From: Hyphomonadaceae bacterium
GTDB lineage: Bacteria; Pseudomonadota; Alphaproteobacteria; Caulobacterales; Aquidulcibacteraceae
Reading direction: 5' to 3'
Assembly: GCA_016791445.1 (NCBI GenBank)
Contig: JAEUMP010000009.1
Location: 39,952 to 103,951, forward strand
DNA length: 64,000 nucleotides
A model generated the notes under the pieces. The model saw only the letters and a program-made list of their open reading frames with translations. It had not been told where the DNA came from and did no database searches. Both the position numbers and the translations under genes were made by a program. Positions 18,012 to 26,261 of this stretch are shown piece by piece (the stretch's first letter is position 1; the number at the start of each line of letters is the position of its first letter).

Positions 18012-18806
18012 TCAGGGCCGATTGCCCTCCAGCGGCTCACGCGTCACCGAATAGCCGGCCTCCGCCGGGATGGTGAGGATCTGCTCGCCGTTCTCGACGA
18101 CGATCTTTGGTTCCACCGTGACCACGCGCCGCGCACGCGACGCTTCGATGGCGGCGTGTGCGCCTTTTGACTCGGCGAGCATTTCCACGTTGAGGCGCGT
18201 CGGGAAGATGATCGTGCGGCGCTTCTCGCGCGCCGCCGCAAGCGCATCCTCGGGACGGATCCAGCACGCATCGACCGCCTCGCGACCGTCGCACGCCGCA
18301 GCCTGCTCCGGCGGTGTTTCAGCTATATAAAACCAGGTATCGAACCGCTTCGGCATGCCAAGCGGCGTCACCCAGTGTGCGAAGGGCGTGAGCGCATCGA
18401 GCGCGAGCACGAGGCCGTGCGCGGTGATGGCGTCGAGGAACGGGTGCTCACCCTTGTCGATGGCGGCGCGGAGCTTGCCGATTTCCTCCGTCTGCGCGGC
18501 CGCGATAAACGGCGCGCCCACGCCGCGCGCGCCGGCGGGACGCGCGAGCAGCACGCCCGACTCCTCGAACGCCTCGCGCACGGCGCAGATCTTCAAGGCG
18601 CACTGCACTGGATCGGGATCGTGGCCGTCGCAGTGGTCGATCCAGCGCGGATCGCTGTCGCCCTTGCTCGCCTTGCCGCCGGGAAAGACGAGCGCACCCG
18701 AGGCGAAGTCGATCTGGTGATGGCGTTCCACCATCAGGACCTCCAGTTCAGGCGCATCGCGCACGAGCAGGATGGTGGCCGCAGCCACCATGGACGGTGC
18801 GCTCAT
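18012..18806 (-). CDS. NUDIX hydrolase, NUDT19-like
   Basis: 264 residues. The Nudix box is split by an insert: GALVFPGGKASKGD supplies the first glycines, and the REAFEESGVLL segment with the catalytic glutamates follows about 30 residues later. This long spacing is characteristic of NUDT19/NUDT7-like CoA or nucleotide pyrophosphatases rather than MutT. A conserved HWVTPLGMPKRFDTWFY segment follows in the centre. The likely reaction is hydrolysis of a nucleoside diphosphate linked to another group, possibly acyl-CoA; the substrate is unproven. It ends 6 bases from the convergent Hpt gene. Confidence 0.85.
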   Translation of the reverse strand: MSAPSMVAAATILLVRDAPELEVLMVERHHQIDFASGALVFPGGKASKGDSDPRWIDHCDGHDPDPVQCALKICAVREAFEESGVLLARPAGARGVGAPFIAAAQTEEIGKLRAAIDKGEHPFLDAITAHGLVLALDALTPFAHWVTPLGMPKRFDTWFYIAETPPEQAAACDGREAVDACWIRPEDALAAAREKRRTIIFPTRLNVEMLAESKGAHAAIEASRARRVVTVEPKIVVENGEQILTIPAEAGYSVTREPLEGNRP

Positions 18807-18930
18807 GTCTTCTCTCCCCGCTTTCCGCCGGCCGACTTCTTGCCGGGTTCTTTACCGTGTTCCTTCCCCCGTTTCTTAAGCCCGCCGTGGTCAAATGCGA
18901 ACTCCATTGAACAGGCCGGAAAGCCTTCGC

Positions 18931-19569
18931 ATGACTGTCGTCCCCTTTGTCCGCCCACAGCCGCGCGCCGCCGATGGCGTCACGATCATGCCCCGTCGCG
19001 ACCTGCGCACTGGTGTTGTCGCGGCGGGCGTGGTGCGCGCGTGGGCACTGGAGGGTGACCTCGTGGACGCGCTCGTCGCCGGGCGCCGGGCATGGCGCGC
19101 AGCCGGCCACACCTCGCCGCTCGCGATCGTCCCCGCCTTCGAGCGCCTTGCCGACGCTGCGTCAGCTGGCGATCTCGCAGCGGAAATCCAGCTTAACGAC
19201 ATCTCCCCCCGGGCGGTGGACATCGAGGTGAGCGAACGCGATCTCGCAGGCCGCTCCATGGCGGGTATCGAGCGCCTGCGGGCGCGCGGTTTCGGCGTGG
19301 CGCTCGTGGTCGATCCCGATTGTCCGTTGCCACTTGGCGCGCGGGCCCGGTCGCTGTTCACGGAACTGCTGTTTCCGGCCCCCTCGCGCCTTGACCCATT
19401 CCTCGGCTGCGACGCGCTGGACCAGAGCCCGGTGGCGCGCCGCCTCTTCGCCGCGCGCGAGTGCGGACTGGTGGTCACGGCTGTCGGCGTAGGTGATCAC
19501 ACCTGGGCGCGCGCCCTGCTCTCGGCCGGTTTCGACCGCGGCGAAGGCCCCTTCGCGCCGAACTACTGA
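18931..19569 (+). CDS. Degenerate EAL-like protein, predicted catalytically inactive
   Basis: 212 residues from the ATG at 18931, which has GGAAAG about 9 bases upstream. An ATG at 18895 lacks a site. The sequence follows the EAL phosphodiesterase plan in order, with its metal ligands gone. MPRRDLRTGVVAAGVVRAW stands where the EALxR motif should be. DIEVSERDL aligns with the LxxEITE strand, and GFGVALVVDPDC replaces the DDFGTG loop. VVTAVGVGDHTWARALLSAG with GEGPFAPN resembles the C-terminal AEGVET...GYLF region. It should not hydrolyse cyclic-di-GMP, but could bind it or a partner protein. The family is inferred by eye from this alignment. Confidence 0.6.
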   Translation: MTVVPFVRPQPRAADGVTIMPRRDLRTGVVAAGVVRAWALEGDLVDALVAGRRAWRAAGHTSPLAIVPAFERLADAASAGDLAAEIQLNDISPRAVDIEVSERDLAGRSMAGIERLRARGFGVALVVDPDCPLPLGARARSLFTELLFPAPSRLDPFLGCDALDQSPVARRLFAARECGLVVTAVGVGDHTWARALLSAGFDRGEGPFAPNY

Positions 19570-19572
19570 GAT

Positions 19573-20715
19573 CTAGCTCGCGACGCGATCCGGCCGGGCG
19601 CCGACGGCGTCGAGCTTCTCCAGCAGATAGTCGAGATCGTCCTTCGGCACGCTCTGGAAGAGCGTGAGCACGCGTTCGATCATGATCGAACGGAACCGGT
19701 CGCGATCATCCGCGCCATACGCGCTGCGATCGATCTGGTGGTAGACGTCCACAGCGGCGCGGAACGGCGGAAACAGTCGGCTCGGCAGCCCCGCCCGCTC
19801 GAAGATCGCCTTCAGGCCGAGCGGCCCGCCGTCATGGATCATCAGCCACGCGCGTCCGTGCGGCAGGCCGGACAGCTCCGACAGCGCGTGCTCGACGAAC
19901 TCGATGTGCCCCAGACACATTGCACGCATGATCAGGGACGGCGTGAGCCGCCCGTGCAGGTTCAGTTGCCCGATGAAGCGCGGCAGGTCGGCCTGGTGCA
20001 TGGCCTGTTCGATCAGATCGACCGTGACGCGTTCGCGAGCGCTCGATGCAAGATCGATCGCCATCTGCGGCGGCAGCGCGTGGTGGTTCACTAGGTGATC
20101 GAACATCTCGCCCGTGACCATCGAGACGAGCTTCTCGGTGATGGCGATGGGCAGCGTCTTGCGGTGGATCATCGTTTCCACGATCGCCGGGCGATCGGCG
20201 AAGCGGTTGATGGCCGTCTCCAGTCCCTTCTGGTCGAAACTGGCGTTGTCGTTGGCGAGCGCACGCTCGACGGCGGCGGGCACGCCATAGTCGGCGATGG
20301 CGCCGGTGACGATGGTCGAGATCTTCTCGCGCGATGCGATGGCCACCTGCCGCGCCGGCGGCGCAGAGCGAAGGATTTCCACGAGATCGGTATCGGTCAG
20401 CGACGGCGACCCCTGCAGGATCGGCAGCGCGATGGAGTCCACGTCCTTCGCCAGCGTCATCGCGACGTCGCGCGGCAGTTTCGGCGAGTTCTTGAGCGCC
20501 ACGGCGAGCGCCCGGCGCACGAGGACGGCCGCGTCCTCCAGCATCAGACGCATGATCGCTTCTGCGTGCAGGCGTTCCTCAGGGGAAAGCTCTGACTGCT
20601 CGATGCTGCGGCAGATTTTGTGCGCCGCCTGACCGCGATCGGCCTCGGTCGGACCTTTCATCAGCGTACGGATGTCGGTGTCCGTGAGGCGCGCGCGCAT
20701 GGTGACGACGGACAT
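19573..20715 (-). CDS. DUF2336-domain protein
   Basis: 380 residues, almost entirely alpha-helical and repeat-like, as in the DUF2336 family of alphaproteobacteria. Recognisable parts are LTDTDIRTLMKGP at the N-terminus, VRRALAVALKNSPKLP, and the C-terminal FQSVPKDDLDYLLEKLD. The helical repeats look HEAT-like (paired helices such as RPAIVETMIHRKTLPIAITEKLV). No catalytic motif is visible. The family has no well-established biochemical role known to me, though members often sit near signalling and motility genes. It converges with the degenerate EAL gene 3 bases away. Confidence 0.78.
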   Translation of the reverse strand: MSVVTMRARLTDTDIRTLMKGPTEADRGQAAHKICRSIEQSELSPEERLHAEAIMRLMLEDAAVLVRRALAVALKNSPKLPRDVAMTLAKDVDSIALPILQGSPSLTDTDLVEILRSAPPARQVAIASREKISTIVTGAIADYGVPAAVERALANDNASFDQKGLETAINRFADRPAIVETMIHRKTLPIAITEKLVSMVTGEMFDHLVNHHALPPQMAIDLASSARERVTVDLIEQAMHQADLPRFIGQLNLHGRLTPSLIMRAMCLGHIEFVEHALSELSGLPHGRAWLMIHDGGPLGLKAIFERAGLPSRLFPPFRAAVDVYHQIDRSAYGADDRDRFRSIMIERVLTLFQSVPKDDLDYLLEKLDAVGARPDRVAS

Positions 20716-20822
20716 GAATTACCCCGGGGGTGCTGGAATCTTACGGTTGCAGCGTCGGCTGAGTTCATTAACGAAGGCTTGAAAGCCGCATTAACAAACC
20801 GTTGTTCCGAGGAAGCTTGCCC

Positions 20823-22025
20823 ATGCTCGAAGGCATCAAGGTCGTCGAATACGCCACCTATATCGCCGCCCCCGGTTGCGGCGGCATGATGGCCGACTGG
20901 GGCGCCGACGTGATCAAGGTCGAGCCGCCCGGCGGCGACCCGATCCGCAAGTTCTTCGATTCCATCGGCACGGAGTCCGCGCAGAACCCGGTCTTCGACA
21001 TGGACAATCGCGGCAAGCGCTCCATCGTCCTCGACACCGCCGACCCCAAGGGCAAGGCGGTGCTGCAGAAGCTCGCGAGCGAAGCGGATGTGTTTCTCAC
21101 CAATGTCCGCCCAGCCGGTCTCGCACGCGCAGGCCTCGACTACGACAGCTTGAAAACGCAGAACCCGCGCCTCGTCTATGCGAGCGTCACCGGCTACGGC
21201 CTCGAGGGCCCGGACATCGATCGCCCCGGTTTCGACGTGTCCGCGTTCTGGGCGCGGTCCGGGATGGCCACGCTGATGGCGCCGAAGGGCGTCGATCCCT
21301 TCGTCATTCGCACTGGCATGGGAGACCACATCACCTCGATGGCGACATGCGCGGGCGTGCTCGCGGCGCTCGTGGAACGCGCACGCACCGGCAAGGGCCG
21401 CCTCGTTGAAGCCTCGCTGCTGCGCGCGGCGAACTACGCGATGGCCTCGGACATGGCGATCACGCATGCCTTCGGAAAGGTCGCCTCCACGCGCCCACGT
21501 CCGCAATCGGTGCAGCCGCTTGGCAACTTCTTCCAGTCGAGCGACGGGAAATGGTTCGTGCTGGTGCCGCGCCAGGGCGACGCCGACTGGGCGCCGATCT
21601 GCCGCGCGCTCGGCGTCGAGCATCTTATCACCGACGAGCGCTTCACGAAATCAAAGGCGCGCCGCCAGAACGGCCCCGAACTCGTGGGGCTCATCGATGA
21701 AGCGTTCGCACGCTACACCTTCGAGGAAATCGCCGCGCGTCTCGACGCCGAAAACCTTGCCTGGGCGCCCGCGCAGACAGCCGTTGAAGCCGCGCGCGAT
21801 CCGCAGATGATCGCCGCGGGGGGCGTGGTGGATATTCCTCAGGCGGATGGAACGACGCGAAAGGCGCCGGGATCGCCGCTCCGGTTTCCGGGCGCCGACG
21901 ATGGACCGAAGGGCCCCGCGCCCTCGCCCGGCGAACATACGCGTCGGGTGCTGGAACAGGCGGGCTACGACCGCGACGAAATCGAATCCCTGATCGCCAG
22001 CGGCGTGGCGCGCGAAGGCGTCTAG
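20823..22025 (+). CDS. Class III (CaiB/BaiF) CoA-transferase
   Basis: 400 residues from the ATG at 20823 with GAGGAAG 7 bases upstream. The TTG at 20802 is too early. It begins LEGIKVVEYATYIAAPGCG, followed by MADWGADVIKVEPPGGDP, the signature of formyl-CoA transferase-like enzymes. The catalytic aspartate is likely that of RTGMGDHITSM near residue 168. It moves CoA between carboxylic acids, but substrates cannot be told. Its stop and the stop of the convergent lysozyme-like gene share a CTAG at 22022-22025. Confidence 0.9.
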   Translation: MLEGIKVVEYATYIAAPGCGGMMADWGADVIKVEPPGGDPIRKFFDSIGTESAQNPVFDMDNRGKRSIVLDTADPKGKAVLQKLASEADVFLTNVRPAGLARAGLDYDSLKTQNPRLVYASVTGYGLEGPDIDRPGFDVSAFWARSGMATLMAPKGVDPFVIRTGMGDHITSMATCAGVLAALVERARTGKGRLVEASLLRAANYAMASDMAITHAFGKVASTRPRPQSVQPLGNFFQSSDGKWFVLVPRQGDADWAPICRALGVEHLITDERFTKSKARRQNGPELVGLIDEAFARYTFEEIAARLDAENLAWAPAQTAVEAARDPQMIAAGGVVDIPQADGTTRKAPGSPLRFPGADDGPKGPAPSPGEHTRRVLEQAGYDRDEIESLIASGVAREGV

Positions 22026-22819
22026 TCGCGTCGTTGCACCTTGGCGTAGGCTGCGGCGGCGCGCAGCGGGTCGTTGTCGTCGCGTCGATCAGGCGCGATC
22101 AGATCGCTGGCGACGGCCCTGAACAAGGCGTCGAAGAAGGCGGCGATCGCAGGGCCGTGCTCCGGGTCCATCACATAGCGCTGGCCGCCGGCATCTGATG
22201 GCGCGCGCGCGCCCACGCCGGCGTCTGCATCGAGATCGAGGCGCTTGAGCAATTGTGCGGCGGAACGCGGCGCGCCGTCGCTGTAGAACAGCCCCTTGTT
22301 CGCCGCCGCTTCCCGCGGGAACAGCGCCGCCGCATTCGGTGCGCCACGTTCCGCAGCTTCGATCAGGCGCGCAGCGCCGCCCGGCCCCATCACGTGCGCC
22401 GCGTAGATTTCTCCCGCTGACGGCGCGCGCCCGATCTGTGCACGCAACGACGCGGCGTTCTCGCGCGCGAGTTCACCAGCCATTCGCGCGCTGAGTTCGG
22501 GATCGTATCTCAGGTCAAGAATGGCCTTGCGCGTCTGCGCATCGCTCACCCGCGGACGTCCTCCGCTGACATCGATGCGCGCGGCGAGAGCGCCGACGCC
22601 GTGGGCGGCGCCGTGTTTGCGCACCATGTCGAGCCAGGTGGACTCGATGAACTGGAAGAGCCCTGTCGCAGACGAAGTGCCCGCCTTGGCCGTCGCGTTG
22701 TAGCTGCTCTCGCGACGCGCCGTTTCCGCCAGCAGGCCGAAATCCACGCCCGTGGAGTCTGCCGCCCGCTGGAGAGCCTCGCGCACGTTCGGCGGAATGG
22801 ACACCGGATTGATGCTCAT
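22022..22819 (-). CDS. Lytic-transglycosylase-like (SLT/lysozyme fold) protein without signal peptide
   Basis: 265 residues from an ATG at 22819. The lysozyme-like fold is seen in DFGLLAETARRESSYN, with Glu37 as predicted catalytic acid, and SATGLFQFIESTWLDMVRKHG. A second conserved block is GEIYAAHVMGPGGAARLIEAA. No signal peptide or membrane segment is present at this start, although a muramidase must reach the periplasm. Leaderless SLT proteins exist in flagellar or secretion gene sets, but none are here. It is the last gene of the minus-strand run from the patatin gene. Confidence 0.78.
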   Translation of the reverse strand: MSINPVSIPPNVREALQRAADSTGVDFGLLAETARRESSYNATAKAGTSSATGLFQFIESTWLDMVRKHGAAHGVGALAARIDVSGGRPRVSDAQTRKAILDLRYDPELSARMAGELARENAASLRAQIGRAPSAGEIYAAHVMGPGGAARLIEAAERGAPNAAALFPREAAANKGLFYSDGAPRSAAQLLKRLDLDADAGVGARAPSDAGGQRYVMDPEHGPAIAAFFDALFRAVASDLIAPDRRDDNDPLRAAAAYAKVQRRD

Positions 22820-22844
22820 GGCCCGGCCATGCACCGAGTCGGGT

Positions 22845-24014
22845 CTAGGAGGCGAAACGATCCGGCCCGAACCCACGCCAGACAGGCGCCACAGCCTCTC
22901 CCCGCGCCAGCGCCGCAATCGCTGCGCCGGTCGTCGGCCCCAGAAGCCAGCCATTGCGGCCGTGGCCGGCCGCGACGATGCAGCCCTCCGGGCCGTCGAA
23001 CCCGACGATCGGCGCGCCGTCGGGCGACATGGGTCGCAACCCCACTGCGTGCACGCTGGCCCCGCCTTCGAAGCGCGCACCCGGCAAGGTGCGGCGAACC
23101 TCGAGATAGAGCGCGGCGAGCATGTCCGGATCGGGATCGAGATCGCTACGTCCCAACTCGGATGTGGCCCCGAAGAGGAGGCGCTCTTCCTCGCGCCAGA
23201 AGTAGAGACGCGGCGTTCGGACCGTTTCAGCAAGATCAAAGGCGGCGGGCGGAATTGCGACGCCGATCATACCCTTTGCCGGTGCGATGCGTGCGAGCGA
23301 TGGCGCCGTGCGCTGCAGCGCCTCCGATGCGAGTGCGCCGGTCGCGAGGATGACGACGTCGGCTGGCAAGTTTCCGCCGTCGTCGAAGCTCACGCCTCGC
23401 ACCTTGCCGCCCGACGAAGTCACTTCGGTCACGCTGCGACCGCGCAGAATGGATGCGCCATAGGACAGCGCGATCTCGCCGAGCCGCGCAAGCGTCGGAC
23501 GGGTCGCCGCGACGCCTTCATCGTGGATACGCGCGGACAGCTTCACCTTCGCGCCATAGACGCGCGCATCGAGATCGGACGGCAGGCCATCGTGCAGGTC
23601 AAAGCGCGCGCCGTTCCGCTTCGCGCGATCGGCCGCACGCTTCACGCGTGCGGCGTCGGCCTCGTCGTGCGCGAGCAGAAGCGCGCCGTCAAAGCGCACA
23701 AGTTCGGTGAGTTCGGGATCGGAGGCCGCCAGGGCGCGCCACGCCTTCAGTCCGTCGGCGCACAATTCGCTGAGGCGGCGATGGTGTCCCGGACCCTCGT
23801 GCAAGGCTTCCGAAAACGCACCGAGCATGCCGGCGGCGGCGAAGGAAGCGGCGCGCGGCGGACTGTCGAGGCTTGCAGGCGCCGCGTCTGCATCGACGAC
23901 GACGACGTTGCCGCCGCGTCGGGCGATCTCGAGCGCGCAACACAACCCGACAATGCCGGCGCCGACGACGACGACGCGCGGGCCCTGAATGCGACGTGGA
24001 GACGGCAACGACAT
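22845..24014 (-). CDS. FAD-dependent oxidoreductase (DAO family, glycine oxidase ThiO-like)
   Basis: 389 residues. The N-terminal dinucleotide-binding fold is VVVVGAGIVGLCCALEIARRG, ending in a VVVVDAD strand. The C-terminal part, HAVGLRPMSPDGAPIVGFDG with GHGRNGWLLGPTTG, is the second FAD-contacting region of the D-amino-acid oxidase/DadA/ThiO family. It should oxidise an amine or amino acid. Glycine oxidase is one option, but the thiamine genes that would support it are absent. It starts 34 bases after the SLOG gene and may be in the same transcript. Confidence 0.88.
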   Translation of the reverse strand: MSLPSPRRIQGPRVVVVGAGIVGLCCALEIARRGGNVVVVDADAAPASLDSPPRAASFAAAGMLGAFSEALHEGPGHHRRLSELCADGLKAWRALAASDPELTELVRFDGALLLAHDEADAARVKRAADRAKRNGARFDLHDGLPSDLDARVYGAKVKLSARIHDEGVAATRPTLARLGEIALSYGASILRGRSVTEVTSSGGKVRGVSFDDGGNLPADVVILATGALASEALQRTAPSLARIAPAKGMIGVAIPPAAFDLAETVRTPRLYFWREEERLLFGATSELGRSDLDPDPDMLAALYLEVRRTLPGARFEGGASVHAVGLRPMSPDGAPIVGFDGPEGCIVAAGHGRNGWLLGPTTGAAIAALARGEAVAPVWRGFGPDRFAS

Positions 24015-24048
24015 GGAATGCGCGGTTTAGGCGCGCGCGCGGCCGCGC

Positions 24049-24681
24049 TCAAGCGAGGCGCATGGTTTCAGGCTGCGCGCCCGAACGGAACGCCGCCGCG
24101 AGGTTCCGGTGGAAGCCGGCCCGCCAGCCGCCCTTGCGCGGCGCGCGCTGCGGCAGAATCAGGCGCGGTGGACGGCGCGCCTCTACCGGTATCCACAGCA
24201 CGGGCCGGCCCATGCCCAGCGCGCGCGCTGCAACGTCTCCGGTGCCGCCCGCGCCCTTGGGCGGCGCGCCGTTCCAGAGCGCAATGAGGACGTCGGCGCG
24301 GTCGAGAATGATCTCGCCGGCGGCGAGATAGCTGCCGCGCCCCTCAGGCGTCACGACCCTGGAGCGCGCCAGAAGCGCGCGAAACTCTTCCTTAGAATCC
24401 GGCGTCTCGAAATCTTTCAGGAAGCGCGCGGGGCGAAACGCGAGTGCGGCGATGAGCCCCCAGTCGCGCGCCAAAGCCGCGTGGGCGGCGTAGCGGTCAG
24501 CGCCTTCGGCGAGGCCGGAGACCATGGACATGCGCACGGCCTCGCGCCGCGCGCCGACCTTTGCGACCGCTTCGAGACGATCCAGGACGCGCGCGATCGC
24601 TTTCGCCAGTCGCGGCCGATCCGCCTCCGGCAACTGGTTGAGACGATGGCCGGTGACGCCCACGGCGACGCGACGAGTCAC
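24049..24681 (-). CDS. SLOG-like nucleotide-binding protein, coupled to a patatin gene
   Basis: 210 residues if started at the GTG at 24681, which overlaps the patatin stop as GTGA. A TTG at 24690 is the alternative. It reads as a Rossmann-like SLOG/LOG-type domain: VAVGVTGHRL at the N-terminus, MVSGLAEGADRYAAHAAL with the SGxAxGxD phosphate-binding motif at about 54-62, ADVLIALWNG at 129-138, and a GGTGD glycine loop followed by PVLWIPV. SLOG domains bind nucleotides or their derivatives and serve as sensors or nucleotide-processing units in conflict systems. The substrate is unknown. Coupling to a phospholipase suggests that it controls it. Confidence 0.72.
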   Translation of the reverse strand: MTRRVAVGVTGHRLNQLPEADRPRLAKAIARVLDRLEAVAKVGARREAVRMSMVSGLAEGADRYAAHAALARDWGLIAALAFRPARFLKDFETPDSKEEFRALLARSRVVTPEGRGSYLAAGEIILDRADVLIALWNGAPPKGAGGTGDVAARALGMGRPVLWIPVEARRPPRLILPQRAPRKGGWRAGFHRNLAAAFRSGAQPETMRLA

Positions 24682-25904
24682 GCAGACCAACCCGGCAGAT
24701 TGAAGCGCGGATCGGGATAGGCCGCGTCCACATACTGCTTGCCGGCGGCCAGGCCGATGTCGAGCAAGAGGCTCATGTTCGCGGGTTTTCCGTTCGCCAG
24801 TTCATCGAGGCCCAGCATCTCCTTCGCCGTCAGATCCCTGTCGAGCAGCGCTTCGAGCGCCGTGCGCGCTGGTTTCTGTACGCGATGTTTTGCGGGCTTC
24901 TTGTCCAGCATGACATCGATGCGTTGATAATCCAGCAACGGCCCCTGTCCGAGCACGATGTTCTGCATGTCGCCCACTTCAGAGTTAATGCGCCATGCAC
25001 GTTTCGGCGTGCTGAGCGCCTGCATGAGCATCACGCCCTGAATCTGCGTGTCGTAGATCATCGAGCGCAGCGCCTGGATGCCGCGGAATCCGGGCATCAT
25101 GTTGCGGAACTTCTTGCCGTCGATCTCCGGGCGACGTTGCCCCGTTCCGACGGACGTCATCATCAGGTTTTCCGCGCCGCTCGACCACTGGAAGCCGTAG
25201 CCCGGCACGAGCGCGAGCATGAGCATCTGCAGGCTCGGATTGTTGTTGGCGCCCACCGCGCCGTCGACGAAACAGCCCTTCTGGATCACGCGGTTCTTTT
25301 CGTCGTGCGCGATGTCGATGACGACTTCATCGAAGAATGTCGGCGCCGCCGCGCTCGCCATGACGAGATCGACGAGGCGGTAGAAGCGGTTGGGCAGCGT
25401 GCCCTTTTCGGAATCCTCGCGGGCGAAATAGGGATTGTTCGGATTGTTCGTCAGCACCCACGCGGAGCCCGTGTCGATGCGCTTCATGTGGATGGCGAGG
25501 CCGGTCTTCAGGTCGGAGGAGCCGAGCGTGCGTTCGCCGAGCGTGGGTTCGAGCGCGACCTGCAGGTCTTTCGGATCGTACTTCGCGCGGAAGAGATTGC
25601 CGTCGCCGACGCGTCGCCCGAACACCTTCGGCCCGAGACCCATGTAAAGGTCGATCATCGCATCGACGGTGAGCCCGAGCGCGAGACCGGTGGCGACGAT
25701 GGCGCCCGTGGAGGTGCCGCCGATGAGGTCGTAATAGTCGGCGAGGACGAGTTTCGGATCGCCGGAGCGGCGACGGAGTTCAGTCTCCAGCGCCTTGGCC
25801 ATGCCGAGCGAGAGGACGCCCTTCACGCCGCCGCCGTCGAGGGCGAGCATGCGCTTGGGACCGGCGGCCGGATCGAGGTGTTCGGAAAGCTGTCGCGCCA
25901 TCAT
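24678..25904 (-). CDS. Patatin-like phospholipase
   Basis: 408 residues with an intact patatin catalytic machinery: the oxyanion loop DGGGVKG at 23-29, the nucleophile elbow GTSTG at 63-67 (Ser65), and the dyad aspartate in FVDGAVGANNNPS (Asp214). It should hydrolyse acyl ester bonds of membrane lipids. No signal peptide is seen, so it acts from the cytoplasmic side. The helical C-terminus (EALLDRDLTAKEMLGLDELA) has no known domain. Cytoplasmic patatins include CapV, the effector of some CBASS antiphage systems, but no CD-NTase is nearby. It is the first gene of a run with the SLOG gene. Confidence 0.9.
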   Translation of the reverse strand: MMARQLSEHLDPAAGPKRMLALDGGGVKGVLSLGMAKALETELRRRSGDPKLVLADYYDLIGGTSTGAIVATGLALGLTVDAMIDLYMGLGPKVFGRRVGDGNLFRAKYDPKDLQVALEPTLGERTLGSSDLKTGLAIHMKRIDTGSAWVLTNNPNNPYFAREDSEKGTLPNRFYRLVDLVMASAAAPTFFDEVVIDIAHDEKNRVIQKGCFVDGAVGANNNPSLQMLMLALVPGYGFQWSSGAENLMMTSVGTGQRRPEIDGKKFRNMMPGFRGIQALRSMIYDTQIQGVMLMQALSTPKRAWRINSEVGDMQNIVLGQGPLLDYQRIDVMLDKKPAKHRVQKPARTALEALLDRDLTAKEMLGLDELANGKPANMSLLLDIGLAAGKQYVDAAYPDPRFNLPGWSA

Positions 25905-25975
25905 GTCCTCCGCTGGTCGAAAACCCTAGCGGAGCATGGGTTTCGCGGCCAGCCGGCATGGTGCGGGAGTGGAAA

Positions 25976-26051
25976 TGGTACAGCCTGCTGGGCTTGAACC
26001 AGCGACCCTCGGCTCCACAAACCGATGCTCTACCAACTGAGCTAAGGCTGC
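25976..26051 (-). tRNA. tRNA-His (GTG anticodon)
   Basis: A complete 76-base cloverleaf on the minus strand with CCA encoded. The acceptor pairs GCAGCCT with AGGCTGT, opening with a G1:U72 wobble. The D stem is GCTC/GAGC, and the anticodon stem TCGGT/GCCGA encloses loop TTGTGGA, giving anticodon GTG. The T stem is GCTGG/CCAGC with a TTCAAGC loop. The discriminator is A73 and the base before G1 (G at the tRNA strand) cannot pair with it, so the usual G-1:C73 identity pair is absent. This combination is known in alphaproteobacteria. Confidence 0.95.
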
Positions 26052-26068
26052 CCTTTTCGGAGGCGCGG

Positions 26069-26097
26069 AACCTAGTGCGGCTCCCCCGCCGACGCAA
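26069..26097 (-). promoter_or_regulatory. Possible promoter for tRNA-His
   Basis: On the minus strand TTGCGT (26092-26097) and TAGGTT (26069-26074) are separated by 17 bases, and the second element lies 17 bases before the first tRNA base. Position and spacing suit a stable-RNA promoter, but the -10 is imperfect. Confidence 0.35.
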
Positions 26098-26261
26098 GCT
26101 GCGGCTTCGGCTGCATTGGACGGACGGGGCCGGCGACGGGCCTGACGGGAACCCGCCCGGCCTTGCCGGCATGTGCATATTTTTCAGCGCTGCGCCGACC
26201 TGCGCCAGACTGCGCCAGACCCTGCCGGAACCTGACGCTTTCCGCGTCGCAGCGCGTCACA

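Noticed and set aside
22819..23239. Long N-terminal extension of the lysozyme-like protein
   Set aside because: The frame is open but overlaps the FAD oxidoreductase gene, which has clear motifs, and the extension has no recognisable features.
24678..25904. A CBASS system
   Set aside because: The patatin resembles CapV in its active site, but no CD-NTase, Cap2/Cap3 or HORMA gene is nearby.
24678..26051. A genomic island integrated at tRNA-His
   Set aside because: No integrase, direct repeat of the tRNA 3' end or change in composition is visible; only the position next to a tRNA is suggestive.
26184..26240. Short tandem repeats with CTGCGCCAGA in the tRNA-His/ssb gap
   Set aside because: Only two good units and two poor ones; likely chance in high-GC sequence.
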